A stretch of 64,000 nt of DNA. Source: Streptomyces sp. Ru62. Lineage in GTDB: Bacteria > Actinomycetota > Actinomycetes > Streptomycetales > Streptomycetaceae. Location: contig NZ_PQSU01000023.1 of assembly GCF_002920615.1 (NCBI RefSeq), forward strand, positions 108,080-172,079, in the 5' to 3' direction. This document shows positions 34,696-42,634 of the stretch, one piece after another. The stretch's first letter is position 1, and every line of letters starts with the position of its first letter. The notes beneath the pieces are model-generated. The model had not been told where the DNA came from and ran no database searches. It saw only the letters and a list, made by a program, of their open reading frames with translations. A program made the position numbers and the translations under genes.

Positions 34696-35414
34696 CCCAC
34701 CGCCCGCTGATCGCCGTACCCGCCCGCTTCGCCGCCACCACCTCGGCGCTGCGCCACGCCGCCGAGGTCAACGCGCGCGCCCTGGTCGAGGCCGTGTGGC
34801 GGGCCGGCGGCGAGCCCGTCACCCTGCACCCGCACGCCCCCGGCGGCACGGCCGACCCCGCCGAGGTCGCCGCCCGCCTCGCCCGCTTCGACGGCCTGCT
34901 GCTCCCCGGCGGGGGCGACATCGCCCCCCACCGCTACGGAGCGGCCGACGCGCACGAGGCCGTCTACGACGTCGACGACGAGCAGGACGCCTTCGACCTG
35001 GAACTCGCCCGTCAGGCGCTCGCGCACGGCACGCCGCTCCTGGCCGTCTGCCGCGGCCTTCAGGTGGTCAACACGGCACTGGGCGGAACACTCCACCAGG
35101 ACATGGGCGGCCCCGGGCGCGAGCACCGCCATGTGCGCCACCCCGTCTCCATCGCCCCCGGCTCGGCCCTGGCCGAGGCCACCGGCGTCGACAAGGCGGA
35201 GGCGTCCTGCTACCACCACCAGCACGTGGACCGGCTGGGGGAGGGGCTGACGGTCACGGCACGCGCCGCCGACGGGACCGTCGAGGCCGTCGAACTCACC
35301 GACGGGGGCCCGGTGCTGGCCGTGCAGTGGCACCCCGAGGACACCGCGCACGAGGACCCGGTGCAGCAGAGTCTCTTCGACGCGCTGGTGCGCGCCGCAC
35401 GCGCGACGCTCTGA
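34692..35414 (+). CDS. Class I glutamine amidotransferase-like gamma-glutamyl hydrolase (PuuD-like)
   Basis: The 240-residue peptidase-C26 protein has the nucleophile elbow LAVCRGLQVVN, oxyanion segment LLPGGGDIAPHRYG and the His-Glu pair in VQWHPEDT. PuuD-type enzymes release free glutamate from gamma-glutamyl-amino acids at the end of gamma-glutamylation pathways. The GTG start overlaps the ALDH stop (GTGA). With the GS-like ligase at 23627 it brackets such a route: ligase adds glutamate, hydrolase removes it. Confidence 0.92.
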   Translation: MTHRPLIAVPARFAATTSALRHAAEVNARALVEAVWRAGGEPVTLHPHAPGGTADPAEVAARLARFDGLLLPGGGDIAPHRYGAADAHEAVYDVDDEQDAFDLELARQALAHGTPLLAVCRGLQVVNTALGGTLHQDMGGPGREHRHVRHPVSIAPGSALAEATGVDKAEASCYHHQHVDRLGEGLTVTARAADGTVEAVELTDGGPVLAVQWHPEDTAHEDPVQQSLFDALVRAARATL

Positions 35415-35421
35415 CGACGGC

Positions 35422-35445
35422 CGCGGGGGCGCGGGGCCGTGCCCC
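35422..35445 (+). terminator. Stem-loop between converging PuuD-like and MarR genes
   Basis: CGGGGGC (35422-35428), a 10-nt loop, then GCCCCCG (35439-35445): a 7-bp GC stem just after the last catabolic gene, usable from both sides. Confidence 0.5.
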
Positions 35446-35482
35446 CGGGCGCGGCGCCGGGCCGGGACACCGCCGCGCCCGG

Positions 35483-36055
35483 TCAGCCCTTGGGGCGTCG
35501 TCCGCTGCGGCGCGGCGTCGGGGACTCACCGTTTAGCAGCGACCTGCGGCGGTCCTCGCCCTCCTCCTCGATCTGCAGGACGACACGCCGCAGCCCGTCG
35601 GCGAGACCGCGGCACTCCGCGTCGCTCAGCCGGGCGGTGACGAAGGCCTCCTCCTCGTTGAACGCGGGGAACACCCGGCGCATGAAGTCCTCGCCCTCCT
35701 CGGTGAGGGACAGCAGGACGAGCCGCCCGTCGGTGGGGTGACCGGCGCGCCTCAGCAGCCCACGCGACTCCAGCGTGCGGGAGACACCGGTCAGCGTGCC
35801 CTTGGAGATGCCCGCCTCCTCGGCCACGTGCCGGGTCTCGGACTCGCCCCACACCCACACCACCCACAGCACCACGAAGGCGGTCCAGGTCAGGTCCGAG
35901 CCGCGCAGTACGGAGTTCTCCAGGTGCTGGCGCACGGCGGACGCGGCCCGGTAGATGTTGGCCACCGCGGCCATCTGCTCGCGGCGCAGGGGGATGTCGC
36001 CGAGCTTCTCCGCGGCGAGCTTCTCCGCCTCGCTGATGGACCGCTGGCTGGGCAC
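35483..36055 (-). CDS. MarR-family transcriptional regulator
   Basis: The 190-residue protein has a MarR dimerisation helix pair and winged HTH (TRHVAEEAGISKGTLTGVSR, then RAGHPTDGRLVLLSLTEEG) with the usual DxR wing. GTG 36055 is chosen because GAGGGAG lies 5 nt upstream; the frame is open to 36139. It is convergent with the catabolic unit and upstream of nothing obvious, so its targets are unknown. A palindrome overlapping its -10 suggests autoregulation. Confidence 0.9.
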   Translation of the reverse strand: MPSQRSISEAEKLAAEKLGDIPLRREQMAAVANIYRAASAVRQHLENSVLRGSDLTWTAFVVLWVVWVWGESETRHVAEEAGISKGTLTGVSRTLESRGLLRRAGHPTDGRLVLLSLTEEGEDFMRRVFPAFNEEEAFVTARLSDAECRGLADGLRRVVLQIEEEGEDRRRSLLNGESPTPRRSGRRPKG

Positions 36056-36111
36056 CGTGGCTCCCTCACGTCGTCCCTGGATCGCGCGCCCCACGGGCCG
36101 GCGATCGTTCG

Positions 36112-36125
36112 GTACCAAATTGTAC
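36112..36125. promoter_or_regulatory. Palindrome over the MarR -10 element
   Basis: GTAC-CAAATT-GTAC contains on the minus strand the hexamer TACAAT (36124-36119), a good -10. A repressor bound here would silence the MarR gene. Confidence 0.5.
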
Positions 36126-36154
36126 GGGGAGAGATCCACACGCGGGGCCGGCGG

Positions 36155-38467
36155 TCACCGTACGACGCGCCACCGGTTGCCGGCCGTGCCGTCGTCGGGC
36201 GCCTGGACCACGAAGGCGCCGACGGCACCGGACCCGTTCTCGGCGGCGAGCAGTTTCCCGCTGTGCGCGTTGCGGATCAGGAAGGTGCCGTCACCCTGGT
36301 CGAGCAGCGTCCACCGGTGGTCGGCGGTGCCGTTGTCCGACCACTGCAGGACGGTGGCGCCGTCGGCCGTGGACATGTTCAGCACGCCGAGCACCTTGCC
36401 GCTGTGGACGTTGCGGAAGCGGTAGGCGTCGCCGTCGGGGACCATCTCCCAGTCGTGGTCGGCCGTTCCGTTGTCGCTCCAGAGCAGGGCGCGGCCGCCG
36501 TCGGCGGTGGACATGTCCTGGATGCCCAGCACCAGACCGCCGGCCGCGTTGGCGAGGCGGACGGAGGGCAGACCGCCGGTCTTCCAGTAGACGGTGTAGT
36601 TGTGACCGTGCGCGTCGTGGAAGGGCCCGAGGCCGACGGTGCCGCCGTTCGCCGTGGCGGTGAAGGCGAGCGCGGTGGAGCTGGTCCGCCTGATGGAGGA
36701 GGTGTCGAGGGCCGGGAGGGAACCGAGGGCGGTGTCGCCGTAGTCGCCGGCCAGGACGACCGGGCCGTAGGTGACCGCGGAGACGTTCGGGTCGTCGTTG
36801 GCCGGCCGCAGCGCGGTGCGCATGGGCAGCCGCACGGTGACGGTGTCGCCGGAGGCCCAGGTCCGGTTGAGGGTCGCGTAACTCCCGGCGGCCGCCGTGA
36901 TGTTCTGCGCGACGCCGTTGACGCTGACGCCGGCCCCGGTCGTCCAGCCGGGGATGCGGATGCGCATCGCCCAGGTGCCGCCCACCTCACCGGTGACGCG
37001 CAGCGTCGTGGTGTCGCTCGCCGGGTACGAGGTGGTCTGCGTGACGGTGATGCCGCGCTCGGTCCACGTGAGCACCGACGGCACGAACATGTTGACGGTG
37101 AGCGTGGTGCCGGAGCGGAAGTAGACCGAGTCCATGAGCCGGGTATGGATCTCCACGCCCGTGCCCTGGCAGCACCAGAAGGTGGTGTAGTCGGTGCTCC
37201 AGGTGCCACCGCCCCACGCCGGGCCGACACCGCGCCGGCCTCCGGGCCTCAGCGGGGTGAAGTAGGTGATGTGCCCGTGGGGGTCGGCCGGGTTCTGGTT
37301 GCCGATGATGTGGTTCAGCCAGGCTTGCTCGTAGTAGTCGAACAGCGCGGCCCGGTCCGGCGTCAGCGTGAACAGCTCCCTGCTGAGGGTGAGCATGTTG
37401 ACCGTGTTGCAGCTCTCGCAGGTGTCGTCGGCCAGGTAGCCGGCGATGGCGTTCGGGGCGCGGAAGTGTTCGGCCTGGCTGTTGCCGCCGATGGCGTAGG
37501 TGTGGGAGCCGACGCAGTGGTTCCAGGCGTTGGTGGCGATGTCGCGGTACCGGGTGACGCCGGTCGCCTTGTACTCGCGGACCGCCCCGATCCACTTCGG
37601 CACCTGGGTGTTGGCGTGCAGCCCGGCCAGTGCGTCCTGGTTCGCCGCCAGCGGGTCGAAGACCGCGGCGTGGTCGAAGCGCTGGGCCACGGTGAGCCAC
37701 CGGGCGTCACCGGTCTGCTGGTAGAGGTCGGCCAGGACCGCGTTCATGCCACCGAACTCGGTGCCCAGCACGGCCTGCATCTGCGCGGTGGTGAGCCGGC
37801 CGGTGCGCGCGTCGACCCAGCCCGCGAGGGCCAGCAGCACGTCGCGGGCCTGGGCGCTGCCGAGGTGCCGCCACACGTTCAGCAGACCTGACATGGTCTT
37901 GTGGACGGTGTAGTACGGCACGTTGCCGTTCCGCAGGGTACCGGCCTCCAGCGCCGTGAAGTCGGACTCGGGGTAGCCGGAGAGGTAGCCCGCGCCGAAG
38001 CCCGCGGCACTGTTGTTGGCCTGGCACTTGGCCAGCTCCGCCACCATGTACAGGGCCTTGTCCCGGGCCACCGTGTCACCCGTCACCGCGTACAACTGCG
38101 CCCAGGCGGTGAGGAAGTGGCCCTGGACGTGGCTGCGGAACGGGAAGGTGGGAGCGTCCCAGCCGCCCGTCGCCGCCGCGCCGCCCGTGGACAGGCGGTG
38201 GTTGGCGCGGAAGGTGTACAGCAGCCGGTCGACGTCGACGAACCGGAGATAGGCGGCGGTGCGGTTCTGGTTGTCCAGCCACCGGCTCGCGGTCAGCCTG
38301 ACCTCGCCGAGGTCGAAGGGCAGCGCCTTGATCCCGATGTCGGCGCGGACCGGCGGGAGGGCCGCCGCCCTCGCCGCGGTGCTGCCGAGCAGGGGGCCGG
38401 CGGTGGAGCCGGCGACCGCGGTCCCGGCGAGCTGGATGAGCCGTCTCCTGCTGACGAACTGGGGCAT
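36155..38467 (-). CDS. GH127-family beta-L-arabinofuranosidase with C-terminal ricin-type lectin domain, secreted
   Basis: This 770-residue protein has a Tat signal (SRRRLIQLAGTAVAG, residues ~6-20). The GH127 barrel shows the zinc/cysteine catalytic elements TCESCNTVN near residue 352 and WCCQGTG near residue 431, where the family nucleophile is a Cys of the CC pair. The last ~145 residues form a beta-trefoil lectin (CBM13-like) with three related units: LLWSDNGTADHDW, LQWSDNGTADHRW and VQAPDDGTAGNRW. GH127 enzymes remove beta-1,2-linked arabinofuranose, as on plant extensins. ATG 38467 has GAGAGG 6 nt upstream. Confidence 0.92.
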   Translation of the reverse strand: MPQFVSRRRLIQLAGTAVAGSTAGPLLGSTAARAAALPPVRADIGIKALPFDLGEVRLTASRWLDNQNRTAAYLRFVDVDRLLYTFRANHRLSTGGAAATGGWDAPTFPFRSHVQGHFLTAWAQLYAVTGDTVARDKALYMVAELAKCQANNSAAGFGAGYLSGYPESDFTALEAGTLRNGNVPYYTVHKTMSGLLNVWRHLGSAQARDVLLALAGWVDARTGRLTTAQMQAVLGTEFGGMNAVLADLYQQTGDARWLTVAQRFDHAAVFDPLAANQDALAGLHANTQVPKWIGAVREYKATGVTRYRDIATNAWNHCVGSHTYAIGGNSQAEHFRAPNAIAGYLADDTCESCNTVNMLTLSRELFTLTPDRAALFDYYEQAWLNHIIGNQNPADPHGHITYFTPLRPGGRRGVGPAWGGGTWSTDYTTFWCCQGTGVEIHTRLMDSVYFRSGTTLTVNMFVPSVLTWTERGITVTQTTSYPASDTTTLRVTGEVGGTWAMRIRIPGWTTGAGVSVNGVAQNITAAAGSYATLNRTWASGDTVTVRLPMRTALRPANDDPNVSAVTYGPVVLAGDYGDTALGSLPALDTSSIRRTSSTALAFTATANGGTVGLGPFHDAHGHNYTVYWKTGGLPSVRLANAAGGLVLGIQDMSTADGGRALLWSDNGTADHDWEMVPDGDAYRFRNVHSGKVLGVLNMSTADGATVLQWSDNGTADHRWTLLDQGDGTFLIRNAHSGKLLAAENGSGAVGAFVVQAPDDGTAGNRWRVVR

Positions 38468-38615
38468 TCTCGGCCTCTCGTAGGGGGGCGGACGAGGAGG
38501 AAGGACCGGTCGCCGGTGCGAGGCAGGCCCGTCGCGTACGGGCCAGTGCCAGAGGAGGTGCTGTGGACGCGGCCGCCGGTGCCCGTGAGCCGCATGAACG
38601 GTGAGCGGCCAGATC

Positions 38616-38642
38616 TGTTCGCTATACCGAACGATGTTCGCT
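38616..38642. promoter_or_regulatory. Repeated GTTCG operator upstream of the GH127 gene
   Basis: TGTTCGCT occurs at 38616 and again at 38635, and CGAAC at 38628-38632 forms an inverted repeat with both. The core TTCGCTATACCGAA is a near-palindrome centred on TATA. It lies about 150 nt upstream of the GH127 start and looks like a regulator site; the regulator is unknown. Confidence 0.5.
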
Positions 38643-38759
38643 GGGTCGTCGAGACCATAGTGGGGTGAATGACGAGCCGTCAACGGTGCCGACGGCATCA
38701 ATGGGCCGTGCGGTGCCGCCGGTTGCACACGACGCCTCGGCCTGCGCCGGGCCCGGCAG

Positions 38760-39120
38760 CACGGCGTTCGGCTTGCCATTCGGACGCATGGTCATGACGT
38801 TGCCGTTGCTGTCCCAGCTGGGGGAGCCGTTCCAGGTCGCGACGGTCTTCTGCGGCGGGGTGACGGTGACCGTCGTGGACCAGCCGGTGATCGGCGAGCT
38901 GCCCGCGGTGATGGTCACCTTGCCGTTGAAGCGGTCACTCCACTGCTGCTGCTTGCTGTACGTGGCGGTGCACGTGGCGCCGCCCGGGGTGCCGCTGGAG
39001 CGCCACGAGTGCTTGTCGGTGATGCCCCAGACGGTGATGCCGGTACAGCGGGTGACCGCCAGGCACGCCTTGACGACGTCACCGTAGCTGGTGGCCAGGC
39101 TGCTGCCGGAAGCCGTTGTG
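38760..39120 (-). pseudogene. Remnant of a GH10 xylanase with CBM2
   Basis: On the minus strand the frame reads SSLATSYGDVVKACLAV, then RCTGITVWGITDKHSWRS, the typical C-terminal end of a GH10 xylanase barrel. It runs directly into a CBM2-like cellulose-binding segment (CTATYSKQQQWSDRFNGKV, ITGWSTTVTV, GNVMTMRPNG). Upstream the frame stays open but carries no GH10 sequence, and the CBM2 breaks off after RPNG. Both ends are missing, so this is a fragment. The normal linker between catalytic and binding domains is also absent. Confidence 0.75.
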
Positions 39121-39272
39121 GCCCTCTCATCCGGTGGGTCGGACGTGCAGGACCACCGATCGCGTCGCGGAACGTGGAGCAGGGCTACTCCGGCCTCCCA
39201 TGGGTACGCGTGTGCGGCGCCCCCTCGCAGGCGCACCTGTGGGCAGCACCTGGAGAAGCAGTGGGAGATGAC

Positions 39273-40721
39273 ATGAGGCTCCGCCAGTCGGCTCTGGCGC
39301 CGTTCCGGTGTTCCACACAAGTGCTGGGCGGGCGGTACCGCCTGGACGGGGTCATCGGCTCGGGAGGCGCCGGCGACGTCCACCGTGGCTTCGACCTGCG
39401 TCTGAAACGACCCGTGGCCGTCAAGGTCTTCCGCGACGGTACCGGTGACGACAGGGAGGGCGGGTTCCACAACGAGGCGGTGATCCTCGCCCGGTTGCGG
39501 CACCCCGGTCTGGTCACGGTCTACGATGCCGGCCGGCATGACGGACGTGCCTACCTGGTGATGGAGCTGATCGAAGGCCCCACGTTGAAGGCGCGCATCG
39601 CGGCTGGCCCCCTGGCGCCCGGGGAGACCGCCGCCCTCGGAGCCGACCTCGCACGTGCTCTGGCTCACGCGCACGGCGCGGGGATCGTCCACCGTGACGT
39701 GAAACCCTCGAACATCATCCTGGACGCGTCCGACCGCCCCCACCTGACCGACTTCGGCATCTCCCGGCTGCTTGACGCCACCACCCGTACCGCCACCGGC
39801 ACACTCGTCGGCACGGCCGCCTATCTGTCCCCCGAGCAGGTGCTCGGCCGGTCCGTCGGTCCGCCCGCCGATGTCTACGCCCTCGGACTGGTGCTCCTCG
39901 AATGCGTCACGAGCCGACTCGAATACGACGGTGCTCCCCTGGAAGCCGCGATCGCGCGACTCCACCGGCGGCCCGAACTGCCCGACTCCCTCCCGCAGGA
40001 GTTCGCGGCCCTGCTGGGGGACATGACCGCCCTGGACGCGCAGGCCCGCCCATCAGCCGACGACTGCGTCCGCACGCTGGCCGCCCTGGCAACCCTGGCC
40101 GAGTCGAACGGTCCCCGGCCCGTCCCACCCCCGGCTGACGTCACGAGCCTGGTTCCCGAACAGGTACCGGCGTGGGCCGACCCCACGCACCCGCATGGGT
40201 CGCACGCCGCCGGCACGACCGCCCCGAAGGCCGCGCCCGCGCGCGGACGCCACCTGGTCGCCGGTACGGCCGCGGCGCTGGCCGCTGCCGTGGCCGCCAC
40301 CGTCGGCATGTCCGACGGACCCGCGCACCACGCAGCGCCCCGGGCGGTGAGCAGTCCGTCCGCGAAATCCGACGCACCGGGCACGTCCACTCCCGGCCAC
40401 GAGGCGGGGTCCGCCCCCGCCACGCCCTCCGCCCGGGAGGTCCCCGCACGGCAGCTTCACGACCCCACCCCCCGTCAGACCGCCGGCTCCGCCCCGGCTG
40501 TCCCGAGCCGGGAGCCGGTCGCCGGCACAGGCGCCCACGGCATCACGGCCCCACCCTCACACCGCACCGCGCAGGGCATTCCAGGCACTGGGGCCGCGCG
40601 GCCGTCGGACACGGCATCGCATGGCAAGAGGGGAGCGGACCCGTCCGGCGAGCGATCCCACAAGTCCCGGAAAGCCGAGGAGGTTCGCCAGAAGAAGGAC
40701 CGGAAGAAGAAGGCGGACTGA
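39273..40721 (+). CDS. Membrane-anchored Ser/Thr protein kinase (PknB type)
   Basis: The 482-residue protein has a complete kinase domain at residues ~20-285: glycine loop GSGGAGDVHRG, lysine in VAVKVF (~50), catalytic loop HRDVKPSN (~140), DFGIS and GTAAYLSPEQ. One hydrophobic segment (about residues 325-346, GTAAALAAAVAATVG) is followed by a ~135-residue Ser/Thr/Pro/Ala-rich outer region ending in a Lys/Arg-rich tail (KSRKAEEVRQKKDRKKKAD). It lacks PASTA repeats, so the external part may only anchor or bind the wall. ATG 39273 has GGGAG upstream. Confidence 0.92.
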   Translation: MRLRQSALAPFRCSTQVLGGRYRLDGVIGSGGAGDVHRGFDLRLKRPVAVKVFRDGTGDDREGGFHNEAVILARLRHPGLVTVYDAGRHDGRAYLVMELIEGPTLKARIAAGPLAPGETAALGADLARALAHAHGAGIVHRDVKPSNIILDASDRPHLTDFGISRLLDATTRTATGTLVGTAAYLSPEQVLGRSVGPPADVYALGLVLLECVTSRLEYDGAPLEAAIARLHRRPELPDSLPQEFAALLGDMTALDAQARPSADDCVRTLAALATLAESNGPRPVPPPADVTSLVPEQVPAWADPTHPHGSHAAGTTAPKAAPARGRHLVAGTAAALAAAVAATVGMSDGPAHHAAPRAVSSPSAKSDAPGTSTPGHEAGSAPATPSAREVPARQLHDPTPRQTAGSAPAVPSREPVAGTGAHGITAPPSHRTAQGIPGTGAARPSDTASHGKRGADPSGERSHKSRKAEEVRQKKDRKKKAD

Positions 40722-40749
40722 GAGTTCGCCCTCGGCGACGGGCGTTCGG

Positions 40750-41553
40750 TCAGTCGCTGTTCCGGTAGGTCATGAACCAGTGGGTGTCGAAATAGCGGGC
40801 CATCGTGAAGCGGTGGTGCGGGTCGACGAGGATGCGGCAGACGAACTGCGCGGCCTGGCAGTCGAAGGGGACGTCCTCGTCCACGAAGGACCGGACCACG
40901 ACGGGCCAACGGTCGGGGTCGTCGCCGTCCTCCCTCCAGCAGTACAGGTCCTCGTGCTCCGTGCCCGCCCAGACGAGCAGCCCGTCCTCCCTGAGATTCG
41001 TCCACGGCTCCTGGTTCAGGTCCAGGTATCCGTCGAAGGCGCCTGCGCCGAACGTCTCGACCATGCGCTTGTAGTCGCTCGGCAGCGCGGTGCCCAGGCG
41101 CGACTCCACCTCCGTCCAGTCCACGTCCGGCCGCTGGGCGGGCTGCGTCCAGCCCGTGATCCGTATGAGCCGCTCCATCCAGTCGACGTCCTCGTCCGCG
41201 TCGAAGGCGACCGGCAGAGGTTCCGGCACCTCCCTGTGCGCGACCACCAGGACCGGCCGCTCGACCCCTTCGGCGTCCCGGGCCGTGCCCGTGCCGACCC
41301 ACTGGTCCCCGTACGCCCATGCCCGCATCTTCACGGCCCGGTCCTCGAAGGGAACGAGGAGCGCCGCTCCCCTGGAGTCGTCGACCGTCGGATCGGTGAA
41401 ACCGTCGAGGACGAGGGTGCGCGGGGCGCCGTACCTGTCGGCGAGCAGGTCGGTCAGAACCTGCGGGACCAGATCGCTGGGCAGGTACATGTAGGCGTTC
41501 CCCGGGCCGAGCTGGGCCAGCAGGTCGTCGACGGCCGCTTGCGTGAGTTCCAT
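40750..41553 (-). CDS. SMI1/KNR4 (SUKH) family protein
   Basis: This 267-residue soluble protein has a C-terminal SUKH-like part (VESRLGTALPSDYKRMVETF, then GAGAFDGYLDLNQEPW and LLVWAGTEHEDLYCWREDG). SUKH proteins are often immunity proteins of polymorphic toxins but also occur alone with unknown roles. No toxin gene is seen nearby. It converges on the kinase gene with 28 nt between stops. Confidence 0.8.
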   Translation of the reverse strand: MELTQAAVDDLLAQLGPGNAYMYLPSDLVPQVLTDLLADRYGAPRTLVLDGFTDPTVDDSRGAALLVPFEDRAVKMRAWAYGDQWVGTGTARDAEGVERPVLVVAHREVPEPLPVAFDADEDVDWMERLIRITGWTQPAQRPDVDWTEVESRLGTALPSDYKRMVETFGAGAFDGYLDLNQEPWTNLREDGLLVWAGTEHEDLYCWREDGDDPDRWPVVVRSFVDEDVPFDCQAAQFVCRILVDPHHRFTMARYFDTHWFMTYRNSD

Positions 41554-41880
41554 GACGGACAGTGAAACGCACCGCACTGACAACGGAGGCGCGCGGTGGC
41601 ACACGGGGCCGCCGCGACGGCCGTGACGGCGGAGGTCCTTCTGTCCGCTCAGCCGTCCTGTGCCGCCAGCGCCGCGACCGCGGGGATCGCCGCGAACGCT
41701 TCGGGCGTGTGCTGGATGAGCGCCGTACGGTCCTGCTGTACGGCGTCCGAGGAGGTCCATGTCTCCAGTGCGCGGTGCCAGGCAGCCAGCATGAGGTCGA
41801 GCAGAAGGCGCAGCTCGGACGCACACCGGAACCGGTCGGCCCGGCCGGGGAGGCGGGCCGACGGCCGGGGCCGGGGTGGG
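41554..41880. other. Gap with a possible gene remnant
   Basis: No solid gene is seen. On the minus strand a short frame ending at 41649 reads LRLLLDLMLAAWHRALETW, then HTPEAFAAIPAVAALAAQDG. It looks protein-like, but its upstream part is low-complexity. It could be a C-terminal remnant or a small protein starting at ATG 41792 (47 residues). Confidence 0.25.
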
Positions 41881-42486
41881 CTAACGGTTCGCGATCTGCG
41901 GGCGGTCGCGGCGGGCGTCGTGGAGGACCGAGCCCCACCAGAGGAGCTGATCGAGCATGGCTTTGGCGGCGTCCTCGGGGCCCTGCGGGTCACGGAGCGT
42001 GCCGTCGGGGGAGAAGAGGAGGTAGTAGCTGGGGAAGGCGACGTAGTCGCGCACGGTGTGGGCGTGCAACTCGCTGAAGACCTGCCGCAGTTGCTCGATC
42101 GCCAGGAGACCGCCGCTGAGGCCGCTGTACCCGACGAAGCCGATCGGCTTGGCCTTCCACTGGGTGTAGTGCCAGTCGATGGCGGCCTTGAGGGACGCCG
42201 GGAAGCTGCGGTTGTAGTCGGGCGTCACGATGACGACCGCGTCGGCGGCGTCGAGCCGCCGGGTCAGTTCGGCCATGCCCTCGGGGCGCGGGAGGTCGGG
42301 CTGCAGGGCCGGCGGGGTGGGCGGCAGCGCGAGCGGCAGGTCGACGTCCGCCAGATCGATCAGGTCGATCGTGAACTCGTCGTGGCGCTTGGCCTGTTCG
42401 ACGAACCAGTCGGCCACCACCGGGCCGAAGCGGCCCTCCCGGACACTGCCGACGATCACTGCGAGATTCAGTCGTGCGCTGGACAT
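41881..42486 (-). CDS. NAD(P)H-dependent FMN reductase
   Basis: The 201-residue flavodoxin-fold protein has the FMN phosphate loop VGSVREGRFGP and flavin-contacting motifs TPDYNRSFPASLKAAIDW and FVGYSGLSGG. It supplies reduced FMN or reduces quinone/azo compounds. ATG 42486 has AGGAGAAG upstream. It is divergent from the XRE regulator, which probably controls it. A link with the flavin-dependent oxygenases of the polyketide cluster 2 kb away is possible but not shown. Confidence 0.92.
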   Translation of the reverse strand: MSSARLNLAVIVGSVREGRFGPVVADWFVEQAKRHDEFTIDLIDLADVDLPLALPPTPPALQPDLPRPEGMAELTRRLDAADAVVIVTPDYNRSFPASLKAAIDWHYTQWKAKPIGFVGYSGLSGGLLAIEQLRQVFSELHAHTVRDYVAFPSYYLLFSPDGTLRDPQGPEDAAKAMLDQLLWWGSVLHDARRDRPQIANR

Positions 42487-42622
42487 GGATGTGCTTCTCC
42501 TACGGGGATCGATGCCGCCCCAGCCGGGGCGTGCGCTCCACGGTGGCGGACCGGCGGCGGACGAGGGAGGCCGGGCGGAGGGTGGTAGTGGCAGGGCCAC
42601 GATCCGCCGGGGCGCCCGGTGT

Positions 42623-42628
42623 TACGTT
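42623..42628 (+). promoter_or_regulatory. -10 element of a leaderless promoter
   Basis: TACGTT ends 6 nt before the ATG at 42635, and no ribosome site is present. Confidence 0.5.
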
Positions 42629-42634
42629 CGCGGG

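Noticed and set aside
38665..39087. Plus-strand open frame of 140 codons
   Set aside because: It is antisense to the GH10-CBM2 remnant and shows no domain.
40750..41553. Possible toxin-immunity locus because of the SMI1/KNR4 protein
   Set aside because: No candidate toxin, secretion signal or polymorphic C-terminal cassette lies on either side.
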